45,000 nucleotides of DNA from Daphnia carinata (GCF_022539665.2 NW_026712524.1:1-45000); one strand, 5' to 3'; shown: positions 1-16,036, counted from the first letter of the stretch. The notes: generated by a model from the letters alone, not told the origin. Numbers and translations are program-made.

Positions 1-3000
1 ATTGAATACACGTATATTTGATGCTGTTTGAATGTAGATATTGAAACTCACTGTTTCACACTATATTCACATTGAATACTCGTATTTTTGATGCTGTTTG
101 AATGTAGATCATGAAACTTATACTATAACACTATATTCACATTGAATATATGTATATTTGATGCTGTTTGAATGTAGATATTAAAACTCACTGTATCACA
201 CTATATTCACATTGAATACACGTATATTTGATACTGTTTGAATATAGATCATGAAACTGATTCTATAACACTATATTCACATTGAATACACGTATATTTG
301 ATGCTGTTTGAATGTAGATCATGAAACTGATTCTATAACACTATATTCACATTGAATACATTGAATATATTTGATGCTGTTTGAATGTAGATATTGAAAC
401 TCACTGTATCATACTATATTCACATTGAATACACGTATATTTGATGCTGTTTGAATGTAGATAAGTGAAACTCACATCTATCATACTATATTCACATTGA
501 ATACACGTATATTTGATACTGTTTGAATGTAGATCATGAAACTTATTATATAACACTATATTCACATTGAATACACGTATATTTGATGCTGTTTGAATGT
601 AGATATTGAAACTCACTGTATCATACTATATTCACATTGAATACACGTATATTTGATGCTGTTTGAATGTAGATATTGAAACTCACTGTATCACTATATT
701 CACATTGAATACACGTATATTTGATACTGTTTGAATGTAGATCATGAAACTGATTCTATAACACTATATTCACATTGAATACACGTATATTTGATGCTGT
801 TTGAATGTAGATATTGAAACTCACTGTATCATACTATATTCACATTGAATACACGTATATTTGATGCTGTTTGAATGTAGATATGAAACTGATTCTATAA
901 CACTATATTCACATTGAATACACGTATATTTGATGCTGTTTGAATGTAGATCATGAAACTGATTCTATAACACTATATTCACATTGAATACACGTATATT
1001 TGATGCTGTTTGAATGTAGATATTGAAACTCACTGTATCACACTATATTCACATTGAATACACGTATATTTGATGCTGTTTGAATGTAGATTGAAACTGA
1101 TTCTATAACACTATATTCACATTGAATACACGTATATTTGATGCTGTTTGAATGTAGATATTGAAACTCACTGTATCACACTATATTCACATTGAATACA
1201 CGTATATTTGATACTGTTTGAATGTAGATCATGAAACTGATTCTATAACACTATATTCACATTGAATACACGTATATTTGATGCTGTTTGAATGTAGATA
1301 TTGAAACTCACTGTATCACACTATATTCACATTGAATACACGTATATTTGATGCTGTTTGAATGTAGATCATGAAACTGATTCTATAACACTATATTCAC
1401 ATTGAATACACGTATATTTGATGCTGTTTGAATGTAGATATTGAAACTGATTCTATAACACTATATTCACATTGAATACACGTATATTTGATGCTGTTTG
1501 AATGTAGATATTGAAACTCACTGTATCACACTATATTCACATTGAATACACGTATATTTGATGCTGTTTGAATGTAGATATGAAACTGATTCTATAACAC
1601 TATATTCACATTGAATACACGTATATTTGATGCTGTTTGAATGTAGATATTGAAACTCACTGTATAACACTATATTCACATTGAATACACGTATATTTGA
1701 TGCTGTTTGAATGTAGATATTGAAACTCATTCTATCACACTATATTCACATTGAATACACGTATATTTGATGCTGTTTGAATGTAGATATTGAAACTCAC
1801 TGTATCACACTATATTCACATTGAATACACGTATATTTGATGCTGTTTGAATGTAGATATTGAAACTCACTGTATCACACTATATTCACATTGAATACAC
1901 GTATATTTGATACTGTTTGAATGTAGATATGAAACTGATTCTATAACACTATATTCACATTGAATACACGTATATTTGATGCTGTTTGAATGTAGATATT
2001 GAAACTGATTCTATAACACTATATTCACATTGAATACACGTATATTTGATGCTGTTTGAATGTAGATATTGAAACTCACTGTATCACACTATATTCACAT
2101 TGAATACACGTATATTTGATGCTGTTTGAATGTAGATCATGAAACTGATTCTATAACACTATATTCACATTGAATACACGTATATTTGATGCTGTTTGAA
2201 TGTAGATATTGAAACTCACTGTATCACACTATATTCACATTGAATACACGTATATTTGATGCTGTTTGAATGTAGATATTGAAACTCACTGTATCACACT
2301 ATATTCACATTGAATACACGTATATTTGATGCTGTTTGAATGTAGATATTGAAACTGATTCTATAACACTATATTCACATTGAATACACGTATATTTGAT
2401 ACTGTTTGAATGTAGATCATGAAACTGATTCTATAACACTATATTCACATTGAATACACGTATATTTGATGCTGTTTGAATGTAGATATTGAAACTCACT
2501 GTATCATACTATATTCACATTGAATACACGTATATTTGATACTGTTTGAATGTAGATCATGAAACTGATTCTATAACACTATATTCACATTGAATACACG
2601 TATATTTGATGCTGTTTGAATGTAGATATTGAAACTCACTGTATCATACTATATTCACATTGAATACACGTATATTTGATGCTGTTTGAATGTAGATCAT
2701 GAAACTGATTCTATAACACTATATTCACATTGAATACACGTATATTTGATGCTGTTTGAATGTAGATATTGAAACTCACTGTATCACACTATATTCACAT
2801 TGAATACACGTATATTTGATGCTGTTTGAATGTAGATATTGAAACTCATTGTATCATACTATATTCACATTGAATACACGTATATTTGATGCTGTTTGAA
2901 TGTAGATATTGAAACTCACTGTATCACACTATATTCACATTGAATACACGTATATTTGATACTGTTTGAATGTAGATCATGAAACTGATTCTATAACACT

Positions 3001-6000
3001 ATATTCACATTGAATACACGTATATTTGATGCTGTTTGAATGTAGATATTGAAACTCACTGTATCATACTATATTCACATTGAATACACGTATATTTGAT
3101 GCTGTTTGAATGTAGATATTGAAACTCACTGTATCACACTATATTCACATTGAATACACGTATATTTGATGCTGTTTGAATGTAGATCATGAAACTGATT
3201 CTATAACACTATATTCACATTGAATACACGTATATTTGATACTGTTTGAATGTAGATCATGAAACTGATTCTATAACACTATATTCACATTGAATACACG
3301 TATATTTGATGCTGTTTGAATGTAGATCATGAAACTGATTCTATAACACTATATTCACATTGAATACACGTATATTTGATGCTGTTTGAATGTAGATATT
3401 GAAACTCACTGTATCACACTATATTCACATTGAATACACGTATATTTGATACTGTTTGAATGTAGATCATGAAACTGATTCTATAACACTATATTCACAT
3501 TGAATACACGTATATTTGATGCTGTTTGAATGTAGATATTGAAACTCACTGTATCACACTATATTCACATTGAATACACGTATATTTGATGCTGTTTGAA
3601 TGTAGATCATGAAACTGATTCTATAACACTATATTCACATTGAATACACGTATATTTGATGCTGTTTGAATGTAGATCATGAAACTGATTCTATAACACT
3701 ATATTCACATTGAATACACGTATATTTGATGCTGTTTGAATGTAGATATTGAAACTCACTGTATCACACTATATTCACATTGAATACACGTATATTTGAT
3801 GCTGTTTGAATGTAGATATGAAACTGATTCTATAACACTATATTCACATTGAATACACGTATATTTGATGCTGTTTGAATGTAGATATTGAAACTCACTG
3901 TATCACACTATATTCACATTGAATACACGTATATTTGATGCTGTTTGAATGTAGATCATGAAACTGATTCTATAACACTATATTCACATTGAATACACGT
4001 ATATTTGATGCTGTTTGAATGTAGATATTGAAACTCACTGTATCATACTATATTCACATTGAATACACGTATATTTGATGCTGTTTGAATGTAGATATTG
4101 AAACTTACTGCATCATACTATATTCACATTGAATACACGTATATTTGATACTGTTTGAATGTAGATCATGAAACTGATTCTATAACACTATATTCACATT
4201 GAATACACGTATATTTGATGCTGTTTGAATGTAGATATTGAAACTCACTGTATAACACTATATTCACATTGAATACACGTATATTTGATGCTGTTTGAAT
4301 GTAGATATTGAAACTCACTGTATCATACTATATTCACATTGAATACACGTATATTTGATGCTGTTTGAATGTAGATATTGAAACACACTGTATCATACTA
4401 TATTCACATTGAATACACGTATATTTGATACTGTTTGAATGCAGATATTGAAACTGATTCTATAACACTATATTCACATTGAATACACGTATATTTGATG
4501 CTGTTTGAATGTAGATATTGAAACTCACTGTATCATACTATATTCACATTGAATACACGTATATTTGATACTGTTTGAATGTAGATCATGAAACTGATTC
4601 TATAACACTATATTCACATTGAATACACGTATATTTGATGCTGTTTGAATGTAGATATTGAAACTCACTGTATCATACTATATTCACATTGAATAGACGT
4701 ATATTTGATACTGTTTGAATGTATATCATGAAACTGATTCTATAACACTATATTCACATTGAATACACGTATATTTCATACTGTTTGAATGTAGATCATG
4801 AAACTGATTCTATAATACTATATTCACATTGAATACACGTATATTTGATGCTGTTTAAATGTAGATCATGAAACTGATTCTATAACACTATATTCACATT
4901 CAATACACGTATATTTGATGCTGTTTAAATGTAGATCATGAAACTGATTGTATAACACTATATTCACATTGAATACACGTATATTTGATGCTGTTTGAAT
5001 GTAGATATTGAAACTGACTCTATCATACTATATTCACATTGAATACACGTATATTTGATACTGTTTGAATGTAGATATTGAAACTCACTGTATCATACTA
5101 TATTCACATTGAATACACGTATATTTGATACTGTTTGAATGTAGATCATGAAACTGATTCTATAACACTATATTCACATTGAATACACGTATATTTGATG
5201 CTGTTTGAATGTAGATATTGAAACTCACTGTATCATACTATATTCACATTGAATACACGTATATTTGATACTGTTTGAATGTAGATCATGAAACTGATTA
5301 TATAATACTATATTCACATTGAATACACGTATATTTGATGCTGTTTGAATGTAGATATTGAAACTCACTGTATCATACTATATTCACATTGAATACACGT
5401 ATATTTGATACTGTTTGAATGTAGATCATGAAACTGATTCTATAACACTATATTCACATTGAATACACGTATATTTGATGCTGTTTGAATGAAGATATTG
5501 AAACTCACTGTATCATACTATATTCACATTGAATACACGTATATTTGATACTGTTTGTATGTAGATCATGAAACTGATTCTATAACACTATATTCACATT
5601 GAATACACGTATATTTGATGCTGTTTGAATGTAGATATTGAAACTCACTGTATCATACTATATTCACATTGAATACACGTATATTTGATACAGTTTGAAT
5701 GTAGATCATGAAACTGATTCTATAACACTATATTCACATTGAATACACGTATATTTGATGCTATTTGAATGTAGATATTGAAACTCACTGTATCATACTA
5801 TATTCACATTGAATACACGTATATTTGATACTGTTTGAATGTAGATCATGAAACTGATTCTATAACACTATATTCACATTGAATACACGTATATTTGATG
5901 GTGTTTGAATGTAGATATTAAAACTCACTGTATCACACTATATTCACATTGAATACACGTATATTTGATGCTGTTTGAATGTAGATATTGAAACACACTG

Positions 6001-9000
6001 TATCATACTATATTCACATTGAATACACGTATATTTGATGCTGTTTGAATGTAGATATTGAAACTCACTGTATCATACTATATTCACATTGAATACACGT
6101 ATATTTGATACTGTTTGAATGTAGATCATGAAACTGATTCTATAACACTATATTCACATTGAATACACGTATATTTGATACTGTTTGAATGTAGATCATG
6201 AAACTGATTCTATAACACTATATTCACATTGAATACACGTATATTTGATGCTGTTTGAATGTAGATATTGAAACTCACTGTATCATACTATATTCACATT
6301 GAATACACGTATATTTGATACTGTTTGAATGTAGATCATGAAACTGATTATATAACACTATATTTACATTGAATACACGTATATTTGATACTGTTTGAAT
6401 GTAGATCATTGAAACTCACTGTATCACTATATTCACATTGAATACACGTATATTTGATACTGTTTGAATGTAGATATGAAACTGATGTATCATACTATAT
6501 TTACATTGAATACACGTATATTTGATGCTGTTTCAATGTAGATATTGAAACTCACTGTATCATACTATATTCACATTGAATACACGTATATTTGATACTG
6601 TTTGAATGTAGATCATGAAACTGATTCTATAACACTATATTCACATTGAATACACGTATATTTGATACTGTTTGAATGTAGATCATGAAACTGATTCTAT
6701 AACACTATATTCACATTGAATACACGTATATTTGATGCTGTTTGAATGTAGATATTGAAACTCACTGTATCATACTATATTCACATTGAATACACGTATA
6801 TTTGATGCTGTTTGAATGTAGATATTGAAACTCACTGTATCATACTATATTCACATTGAATACACGTATATTTGATACTGTTTGAATGTAGATCATGAAA
6901 CTGATTCTATAACACTATATTCACATTGAATACACGTATATTTGATACTGTTTGAATGTAGATCATGAAACTGATTATATAACACTATATTCACATTGAA
7001 TACACGTATATTTGATGCTGTTTGAATGTAGATATTGAAACTCACTGTATCATACTATATTCACATTGAATACACGTATATTTGATACTGTTTGAATGTA
7101 GATCATGAAACTAATTCTATAACACTATATTCACATTGAATACACGTATATTTGATACTGTTTGAATGTAGATCATAAAACTGATTCTATAACACTATAT
7201 TCACATTGAATACACGTATATTTGATACTGTTTGAATGTAGATCATGAAACTGATTCTATAACACTATATTCACATTGAATACACGTATATTTGATACTA
7301 TTTGAATGTAGATCATGAAACTGATTCTATAACACTATATTCACATTGAATACACGTATATTTGATACTGTTTGAATGTAGATCATGAAACTGATTATAT
7401 AACACTATATTCACATTGAATACACGTATATTTGATGCTGTTTGAATGTAGATATTGAAACTCACTGTATCATACTATATTCACATTGAATACACGTATA
7501 TTTGATGCTGTTTGAATGTAGATATTGAAACTGACTGTATCATACTATATTCACATTGAATACACGTATATTTGATACTGTTTGAATGTAGATCATGAAA
7601 CTGATTCTATAACACTATATTCACATTGAATACACGTATATTTGATGCTGTTTGTATGTAGATATTGAAACTCACTGTATCATACTATATTCACATTGAA
7701 TACACGTATATTTGATGCTGTTTGAATGTAGATATTGAAACTCATTCTATAATACTATATTCACATTGAATACACGTATATTTGATGTTGTTTGAATGTA
7801 GATATTGAAACTCACTGTATTATACTATATTCACATTGAATACACGTATATTTGATACTGTTTGAATGTAGATCATGAAACTGATTCTATAACACTATAT
7901 TCACATTGAATACACGTATATTTGATGCTGTTTGAATGTAGATATTGAAACTCACTGTATCATACTATATTCACATTGAATACACGTATATTTGATGCTG
8001 TTTGAATGTAGATATTGAAACTCACTGTATCATACTATATTCACATTGAATACACGTATATTTGATGCTGTTTGAATGTAGATATTGAAACTCACTGTAT
8101 CATACTATATTCACATTGAATACACGTATATTTGATGCTGTTTGAATGTAGATCATGAAACTGATTCTATAACACTATATTCACATTGAATACACGTATA
8201 TTTGATGCTGTTCCAATGTAGATATTGAAACTCTCTGTATCATACTATATTCACATTGAATACACGTATATTTGATGCTGTTTGAATGTAGATATTGAAA
8301 CTGACTCTATAACACTATATTCACATTGAATACACGTATATTTGATGCTGTTTGAATGTAGATATTGAAACTCACTGTATCATACTATATTCACATTGAA
8401 TACACGTATATTTGATACTGTTTGAATGTAGATATTGAAACTGATTCTATAACACTATATTCACATTGAATACACGTATATTTGATGCTGTTTGAATGTA
8501 GATATTGAAAACTGTATCATACTATATTCACATTGAATACACGTATATTTGATACTGTTTGAATGTAGATCATGAAACTGATTCTATAACACTATATTCA
8601 CATTGAATACACGTATATTTGATGCTGTTTGAATGTAGATATTGAAACTCACTGTATCATACTATATTCACATTGAATACACGTATATTTGATGCTGTTT
8701 GAATGTAGATATTGAAACTCACTCTATCACACTATATTCACATTGAATACACGTATATTTGATACTGTTTGAATGTAGATCATGAAACTGATTCTATAAC
8801 ACTATATTCACATTGAATACACGTATATTTGATACTGTTTGAATGTAGATCATGAAACTCATTCTATAACACTATATTCACATTGAATAAACGTATATTT
8901 GATGCTGTTTGAATGTAGATATTGAAACTCTCTGTATCATACTATATTCACATTGAATACACGTATATTTGATGCTGTTTGAATGTAGATATTGAACTCA

Positions 9001-12000
9001 CTGTATCATACTATATTCACATTGAATACACGTATATTTGATACTGTTTGAATGTAGATCATGAAACTGATTCTATAACACTATATTCACATTGAATACA
9101 CGTATATTTGATGCTGTTTGAATGTAGATATTGAAACTCACTGTATCATACTATATTCACATTGAATACACGTATATTTGATACTGTTTGAATGTAGATC
9201 ATGAAACTGATTCTATAACACTATATTCACATTGAATACACGTATATTTGATACTGTTTGAATGTAGATCATGAAACTGATTCTATAACACTATATTCAC
9301 ATTGAATACACGTATATTTGATGCTGTTTGAATGTAGATATTGAAACTCACTGTATCATACTATATTCACATTGAATACACGTATATTTGATACTGTTTG
9401 AATGTAGATCATGAAACTGATTCTATAACACTATATTCACATTGAATACACGTATATTTGATACTGTTTGAATGTAGATCATGAAACTGATTCTATAACA
9501 CTATATTCACATTGAATACACGTATATTTGATGCTGTTTGAATGTAGATATTGAAACTCACTGTATCATACTATATTCACATTGAATACACGTATATTTG
9601 ATACTGTTTGAATGTAGATCATGAAACTGATTCTATAACACTATATTCACATTGAATACACGTATATTTGATACTGTTTGAATGTAGATCATGAAACTGA
9701 TTCTATAACACTATATTCACATTGAATACACGTATATTTGATGCTGTTTGAATGTAGATCATGAAACTGATTCTATAACACTATATTCACATTGAATACA
9801 CGTATATTTGATGCTGTTTGAATGTAGATATTGAAACTCACTGTATAACACTATATTCACATTGAATACACGTATATTTGATGCTGTTTGAATGTAGATA
9901 TTGAAACTCATGTATAACACTATATTCACATTGAATACACGTATATTTGATGCTGTTTGAATGTAGATCATGAAACTGATTCTATAATACTATATTCACA
10001 TTGAATACACGTATATTTGATGTTGTTTGAATGTAGATATTGAAACTCACTGTATCATACTATATTCACATTGAATACACGTATATTTGATACTGTTTGA
10101 ATGTAGATCATGAAACTGATTCTATAACACTATATTCACATTGAATACACGTATATTTGATACTGTTTGAATGTAGATATTGAAACTCACCGTGTCATAC
10201 TATATTCACATTGAATACACGTATATTTGATACTGTTTGAATGTAGATCATGAAACTGATTCTATAATACTATATTCACATTGAATACACGTATATTTGA
10301 TACTGTTTGAATGTAGATCATGAAACTGATTCTATAACACTATATTCACATTGAATACACGTATATTTGATGTTGTTTGAATGTAGATATTGAAACTCAC
10401 TGTATCACACTATATTCACATTGAATACACGTATATTTGATACTGTTTGAATGTAGATCATGAAACTGATTCTATAACTATATATTCACATTGAATACAC
10501 GTATATTTGATACTGTTTGAATGTAGATATTGAAACTCACTGTATCATACTATATTCACATTGAATACACGTATATTTGATGCTGTTTGAATGTAGATAT
10601 TGAAACTCACTGTATCATACTATATTCACATTGAATACACGTATATTTGATGCTGTTTGAATGTAGATATTGAAACTCACTGTATCATACTATATTCACA
10701 TTGAATACACGTATATTTGATGCTGTTTGAATGTAGATATTGAAACTCATTCTATAACACTATATTCACATTGAATACACGTATATTTGATACTTTTTGA
10801 ATCATGAAACTGATTCTATAACACTATATTCACATTGAATACACGTATATTTGATGCTGTTTGAATGTAGATATTGAAACTCACTGTATCATACTATATT
10901 CACATTGAATACACGTATATTTGATGCTGTTTGAATGTAGATATTGAAACTCACTGTATCATACTATATTCACATTGAATACACGTATATTTGATGCTGT
11001 TTGAATGTAGATCATGAAACTGATTCTATAACACTATATTCACATTGAATACACGTATATTTGATGCTGTTTGAATGTAGATATGAAACTGATTCTATAA
11101 CACTATATTCACATTGAATACACGTATATTTGATGCTGTTTGAATGTAGATATTGAAACTCACTGTATCATACTATATTAACATTGAATACACGTATATT
11201 TGATACTGTTTGAATGTAGATCATGAAACTGATTCTATAACACTATATTCACATTGAATACACGTATATTTGATACTGTTTGAATGTAGATCATGAAACT
11301 GATTCTATAACACTATATTCACATTGAATACACGTATATTTGATGCTGTTTGAATGTAGATATTGAAACTCACTGTATATACTATATTCACATTGAATAC
11401 ACGTATATTTGATACTGTTTGAATGTAGATATTGAAACTCACTGTATCACACTATATTCACATTGAATACACGTATATTTGATACTGTTTGAATGTAGAT
11501 ATTGAAACTGATTCTATAACACTATATTCACATTGAATACACGTATATTTGATGCTGTTTGAATGTAGATATTGAAACTCACTGTATCATACTATATTCA
11601 CATTGAATACACGTATATTTGATGCTGTTTGAATGTAGATATTGAAACTCACTGTATCATACTATATTCACATTGAATACACGTATATTTGATACTGTTT
11701 GAATGTAGATCATGAAACTGATTCTATAACACTATATTCACATTGAATACACGTATATTTGATGCTGTTTGAATGTAGATCATGAAACTGATTCTATAAC
11801 ACTATATTCACATTGAATACACGTATATTTGATGCTGTTTGAATGTAGATATTGAAACTCACTGTATCATACTATATTCACATTGAATACACGTATATTT
11901 GATACTGTTTGAATGTAGATCATGAAACTGATTCTATAACACTATATTCACATTGAATACACGTATATTTGATGCTGTTTGAATGTAGATATTGAAACTC

Positions 12001-15000
12001 ACTGTATCATACTATATTCACATTGAATACACGTATATTTGATACTGTTTGAATGTAGATCATGAAACTCACTGTTTCATACTGTATTCACATTGAATTC
12101 ACGTATATTTGATGCTGTTTGAATGTAGATATTGAAACTCACTGTATCATACTATATTCACATTGAATACACGTATATTTGATACTGTTTGAATATAGAT
12201 CATGAAACTGATTCTATAACACTATATTCACATTGAATACACGTATATTTGATGCTGTTTGAATGTAGATATTGAAACTCATTGTATCATACTATATTCA
12301 CATTGAATACACGTATATTTGATACTGTTTGAATGTAGATCATGAAACTGATTCTATAACACTATATTCACATTGAATACACGTATATTTGATGCTGTTT
12401 GAATGTAGATATTGAAACTCACTGTATAACACTATATTCACATTGAATACACGTATATTTGATGCTGTTTGAATGTAGATATTGAAACTCACTGTATCAT
12501 ACTATATTCACATTGAATACACGTATATTTGATACTGTTTGAATGTAGATCATGAAACTGATTCTATAACACTATATTCACATTGAATACACGTATATTT
12601 GATGCTGTTTGAATGTAGATATTGAAACTCACTGTATCATACTATATTCACATTGAATACACGTATATTTGATACTGTTTGAATGTAGATCATGAAACTG
12701 ATTCTATAACACTATATTCACATTGAATACACGTATATTTGATGCAGTTTGAATGTAGATCATGAAACTGACTGTATAACACTATATTCACATTGAATAC
12801 ACGTATATTTGATACTGTTTGAATGTAGATCATGAAACTGATTCTATAACACTATATTCACATTGAATACACGTATATTTGATACTGTTTGAATGTAGAT
12901 CATGAAACTGATTCTATAACACTATATTCACATTGAATACACGTATATTTGATGCTGTTTGAATGTAGATATTGAAACTCACTGTATCACACTATATTCA
13001 CATTGAATACACGTATATTTGATACTGTTTGAATGTAGATCATGAAACTGATTGTATAATACTATATTCACATTGAATACACGTATATTTGATGCTGTTT
13101 GAATGTAGATATTGAAACTCACTGTATCATACTATATTCACATTGAATACACGTATATTTGATACTGTTTGAATGTAGATCATGAAACTGATTCTATAAC
13201 ACTATATTCACATTGAATACACGTATATTTGATGCTGTTTGAATGTAGATCATTGAAACTGATTCTATAACACTATATTCACATTGAATACACGTATATT
13301 TGATGCTGTTTGAATGTAGATATTGAAACTCACTGTATCATACTATATTCACATTGAATACACGTATATTTGATGCTGTTTGAATGTAGATCATGAAACT
13401 GATTCTATAACACTATATTCACATTGAATACACGTATATTTGATACTGTTTGAATGTAGATCATGAAACTGATTCTATAACACTATATTCACATTGAATA
13501 CACGTATATTTGATACTGTTTGAATGTAGATCATGAAACTGATTCTATAACACTATATTCACATTGAATACACGTATATTTGATGCTGTTTGAATGTAGA
13601 TATTGAAACTCACTGTATAACACTATATTCACATTGAATACACGTATATTTGATGCTGTTTGAATGTAGATATTGAAACTCACTGTATCATACTATATTC
13701 ACATTGAATACACGTATATTTGATACTGTTTGAATGTAGATCATTAATCTGATTCTATAACACTATATTCACATTGAATACACGTATATTTGATGCTGTT
13801 TGAATGTAGATATTGAAACTCACTGTATCATACTATATTCACATTGAATACACGTATATTTGATACTGTTTGAATGTAGATCATGAAACTGATTCTATAA
13901 CACTATATTCACATTGAATACACGTATATTTGATACTGTTTGAATGTAGATATTGAAACTCACTGTATCACACTATATTCACATTGAATACACGTATATT
14001 TGATACTGTTTGAATGTAGATCATGAAACTGATTCTATAACACTATATTCACATTGAATACACGTATATTTGATGCTGTTTGAATGTAGATATTGAAACT
14101 CACTGTATCATACTATATTCACATTGAATACACGTATATTTGATACTGTTTGAATGTAGATCATGAAACTGATTCTATAACACTATATTCACATTGAATA
14201 CACGTATATTTGATGCTGTTTGAATGTAGATATTGAAACTCACTGTATCATACTATATTCACATTGAATACACGTATATTTGATACTGTTTGAATGTAGA
14301 TCATGAAACTGATTCTATAACACTATATTCACATTGAATACACGTATATTTGATGCTGTTTGAATGTAGATATTGAAACTCATTGTATCATACTATATTC
14401 ACATTGAATACACGTATATTTGATGCTGTTTGAATGTAGATCATGAAACTGATTCTATAACACTATATTCACATTGAATACACGTATATTTGATGCTGTT
14501 TGAATGTAGATCATTGAAACTGATTCTATAACACTATATTCACATTGAATACACGTATATTTGATGCTGTTTGAATGTAGATATTGAAACTCACTGTATC
14601 ATACTATATTCACATTGAATACACGTATATTTGATACTGTTTGAATGTAGATCATGAAACTGATTCTATAACACTATATTCACATTGAATACACGTATAT
14701 TTGATACTGTTTGAATGTAGATCATGAAACTGATTCTATAACACTATATTCACATTGAATACACGTATATTTGATGCTGTTTGAATGTAGATATTGAAAC
14801 TCACTGTATCATACTATATTCACATTGAATACACGTATATTTGATACTGTTTGAATGTAGATCATGAAACTGATTCTATAACACTATATTCACATTGAAT
14901 ACACGTATATTTGATGCTGTTTGAATGTAGATATTGAAACTCATGTATCTATAACTATATTCACATTGAATACACGTATATTTGATACTGTTTGAATGTA

Positions 15001-15409
15001 GATCATGAAACTGATTCTATAACACTATATTCACATTGAATACACGTATATTTGATGCTGTTTGAATGTAGATATTGAAACTCACTCTATCATACTATAT
15101 TCACATTGAATACACGTATATTTGATACTGTTTGAATGTAGATCATGAAACTGATTCTATAACACTATATTCACATTGAATACACGTATATTTGATGCTG
15201 TTTGAATGTAGATCATTGAAACTGATTCTATAACACTATATTCACATTGAATACACGTATATTTGATGCTGTTTGAATGTAGATATTGAAACTCACTGTA
15301 TCATACTATATTCACATTGAATACACGTATATTTGATGCTGTTTGAATGTAGATATTGAAACTCACTGTATCATACTATATTCACATTGAATACACGTAT
15401 ATTTGATAC
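1..15409. repeat. AT-rich ~70-bp satellite array (about 220 monomers)
   Basis: The stretch is an uninterrupted head-to-tail array; the landmark CTATATTCACATTGAATAC recurs every 70 bp (for example 9081 and 9151). It continues off the left edge. Two monomer types are interleaved. One carries GATCATGAAACTGATTCTAT, usually preceded by GATACTG; the other carries ATATTGAAACTCACTGTATC, usually preceded by GATGCTG. They often alternate, hinting at a 140-bp dimer, but runs of one type also occur. Small indels are scattered (around 6405-6490, 8505-8520, 10795-10805, 12060-12080, 14940-14955) and the first 400 bp are the most diverged. Every monomer has the dyad TATTCA-CAT-TGAATA. No gene is visible inside; short open frames across monomers are by-products of the repeat. 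The array stops sharply where the tRNA repeat starts. Confidence 0.98.
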
Positions 15410-15556
15410 ACAACATTGCCGTTGAATAAAAATGATCGGTAGTTCAAGCAATGCAAAACTTCGAGTTTGAAACATTGACCGTCAGCAAAACATCCGCTTT
15501 GAAACGCGCTTTAAACGTTGCAGTCCGAAAAATCACGACGTTGATAGTATTGTTAC

Positions 15557-15630
15557 TGGCCCGTAAGAGGATCGAACTCATGACCTCCGCGTTATTAGCA
15601 CGGCGCTCTAACCAACTGAGCTAACAGGCC
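15557..15630 (-). tRNA. tRNA-Ile(AAT): tRNA-Ile (AAU anticodon), unit 1
   Basis: The reverse strand folds into a 74-nt cloverleaf counting the discriminator A. The acceptor is GGCCTGT/ACGGGCC with one G-U pair, the D-arm is GCTC/GAGC, and the anticodon stem CCGTG/CGCGG encloses loop CTAATAA, so the anticodon is AAU (isoleucine, presumably read as IAU). The T-loop TTCGATC is intact, but the T-stem ATGAG/CTCTT has one U-U mismatch. A- and B-box positions are intact. A run of five T on the coding strand lies about 27 nt downstream and could serve as RNA polymerase III terminator. The gene has no intron. It is the best-preserved gene of the 774-bp unit and is repeated 16 times. Confidence 0.95.
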
Positions 15631-15955
15631 GTGGTGTTTAATCTATTGTTTTACTAAAAACAAATGAGCCAGCATCTTCATTTCGATTAAAAGGCTAGTT
15701 GGTTTGTTTCATCACCAAACGTTTCGGCTTCCCTTTGAAGTCATTATAGGCGCAAGCTTGGTTCTACAGTTTTCTCACAGGATTTCACTTCAACGACGTG
15801 CCCAGAATGGTTACAAATTCCTTGTCAGAGGAACACGTAACACATTCCGCAATGCTCAACCGATTCACAGATCACATACACGTTAACGTAAGATGGTGAA
15901 ATCTAACGCCAACGCAATCTTATAACCTTGTCGACTTTACTTGTGCAAGTTCTTC

Positions 15956-16036
15956 GCAGATGGTAGGATTCAAACCAACGCTCCCAAATGGAAACTGATT
16001 CCGAGTCAGTCGCCTTAACCACTCGGCCACATCTGC
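15956..16036 (-). tRNA. Serine-type tRNA with CGG anticodon (possible pseudogene), unit 1
   Basis: The reverse strand gives an 81-nt cloverleaf with a perfect acceptor GCAGATG/CATCTGC, D-arm GCC/GGC, and anticodon stem ACTGA/TCAGT. A 14-nt variable region forms a short extra arm, and the base after the acceptor is G73. Long extra arm and G73 are hallmarks of eukaryotic tRNA-Ser. The anticodon loop CTCGGAA gives CGG, a proline (CCG) anticodon, one base from the serine anticodon CGA. The T-arm is abnormal: loop TTTGAAT has T in place of the near-invariant C56, which also damages the B box, and the T-stem has a U-U mismatch. No T-run terminator is seen within about 60 nt downstream. It is either a pseudogene or an unusual tRNA that would put serine at CCG codons. 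Confidence 0.7.

Noticed and set aside
401-616. Open frames of 70-71 residues in the 70-bp satellite (also at 1518 and 9759)
   Set aside because: Repetitive translation of the satellite itself; a 70-bp period changes frame each monomer and other monomers contain stops.
1-15409. CRISPR-like look of conserved blocks alternating with variable blocks
   Set aside because: The variable parts are just two or three recurrent variants, not unique spacers. The sequence is animal and no cas genes are present.
15704-15886. A 60-residue open frame repeated identically in all 16 units of the 774-bp array
   Set aside because: It opens at TTG, has no recognisable motif and is preserved only because the whole unit is preserved. 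There is no sign of coding selection.
15880-15889. Palindrome ACGTTAACGT in each 774-bp unit
   Set aside because: Ten bases are short, and unit-wide identity means its preservation says nothing about function.
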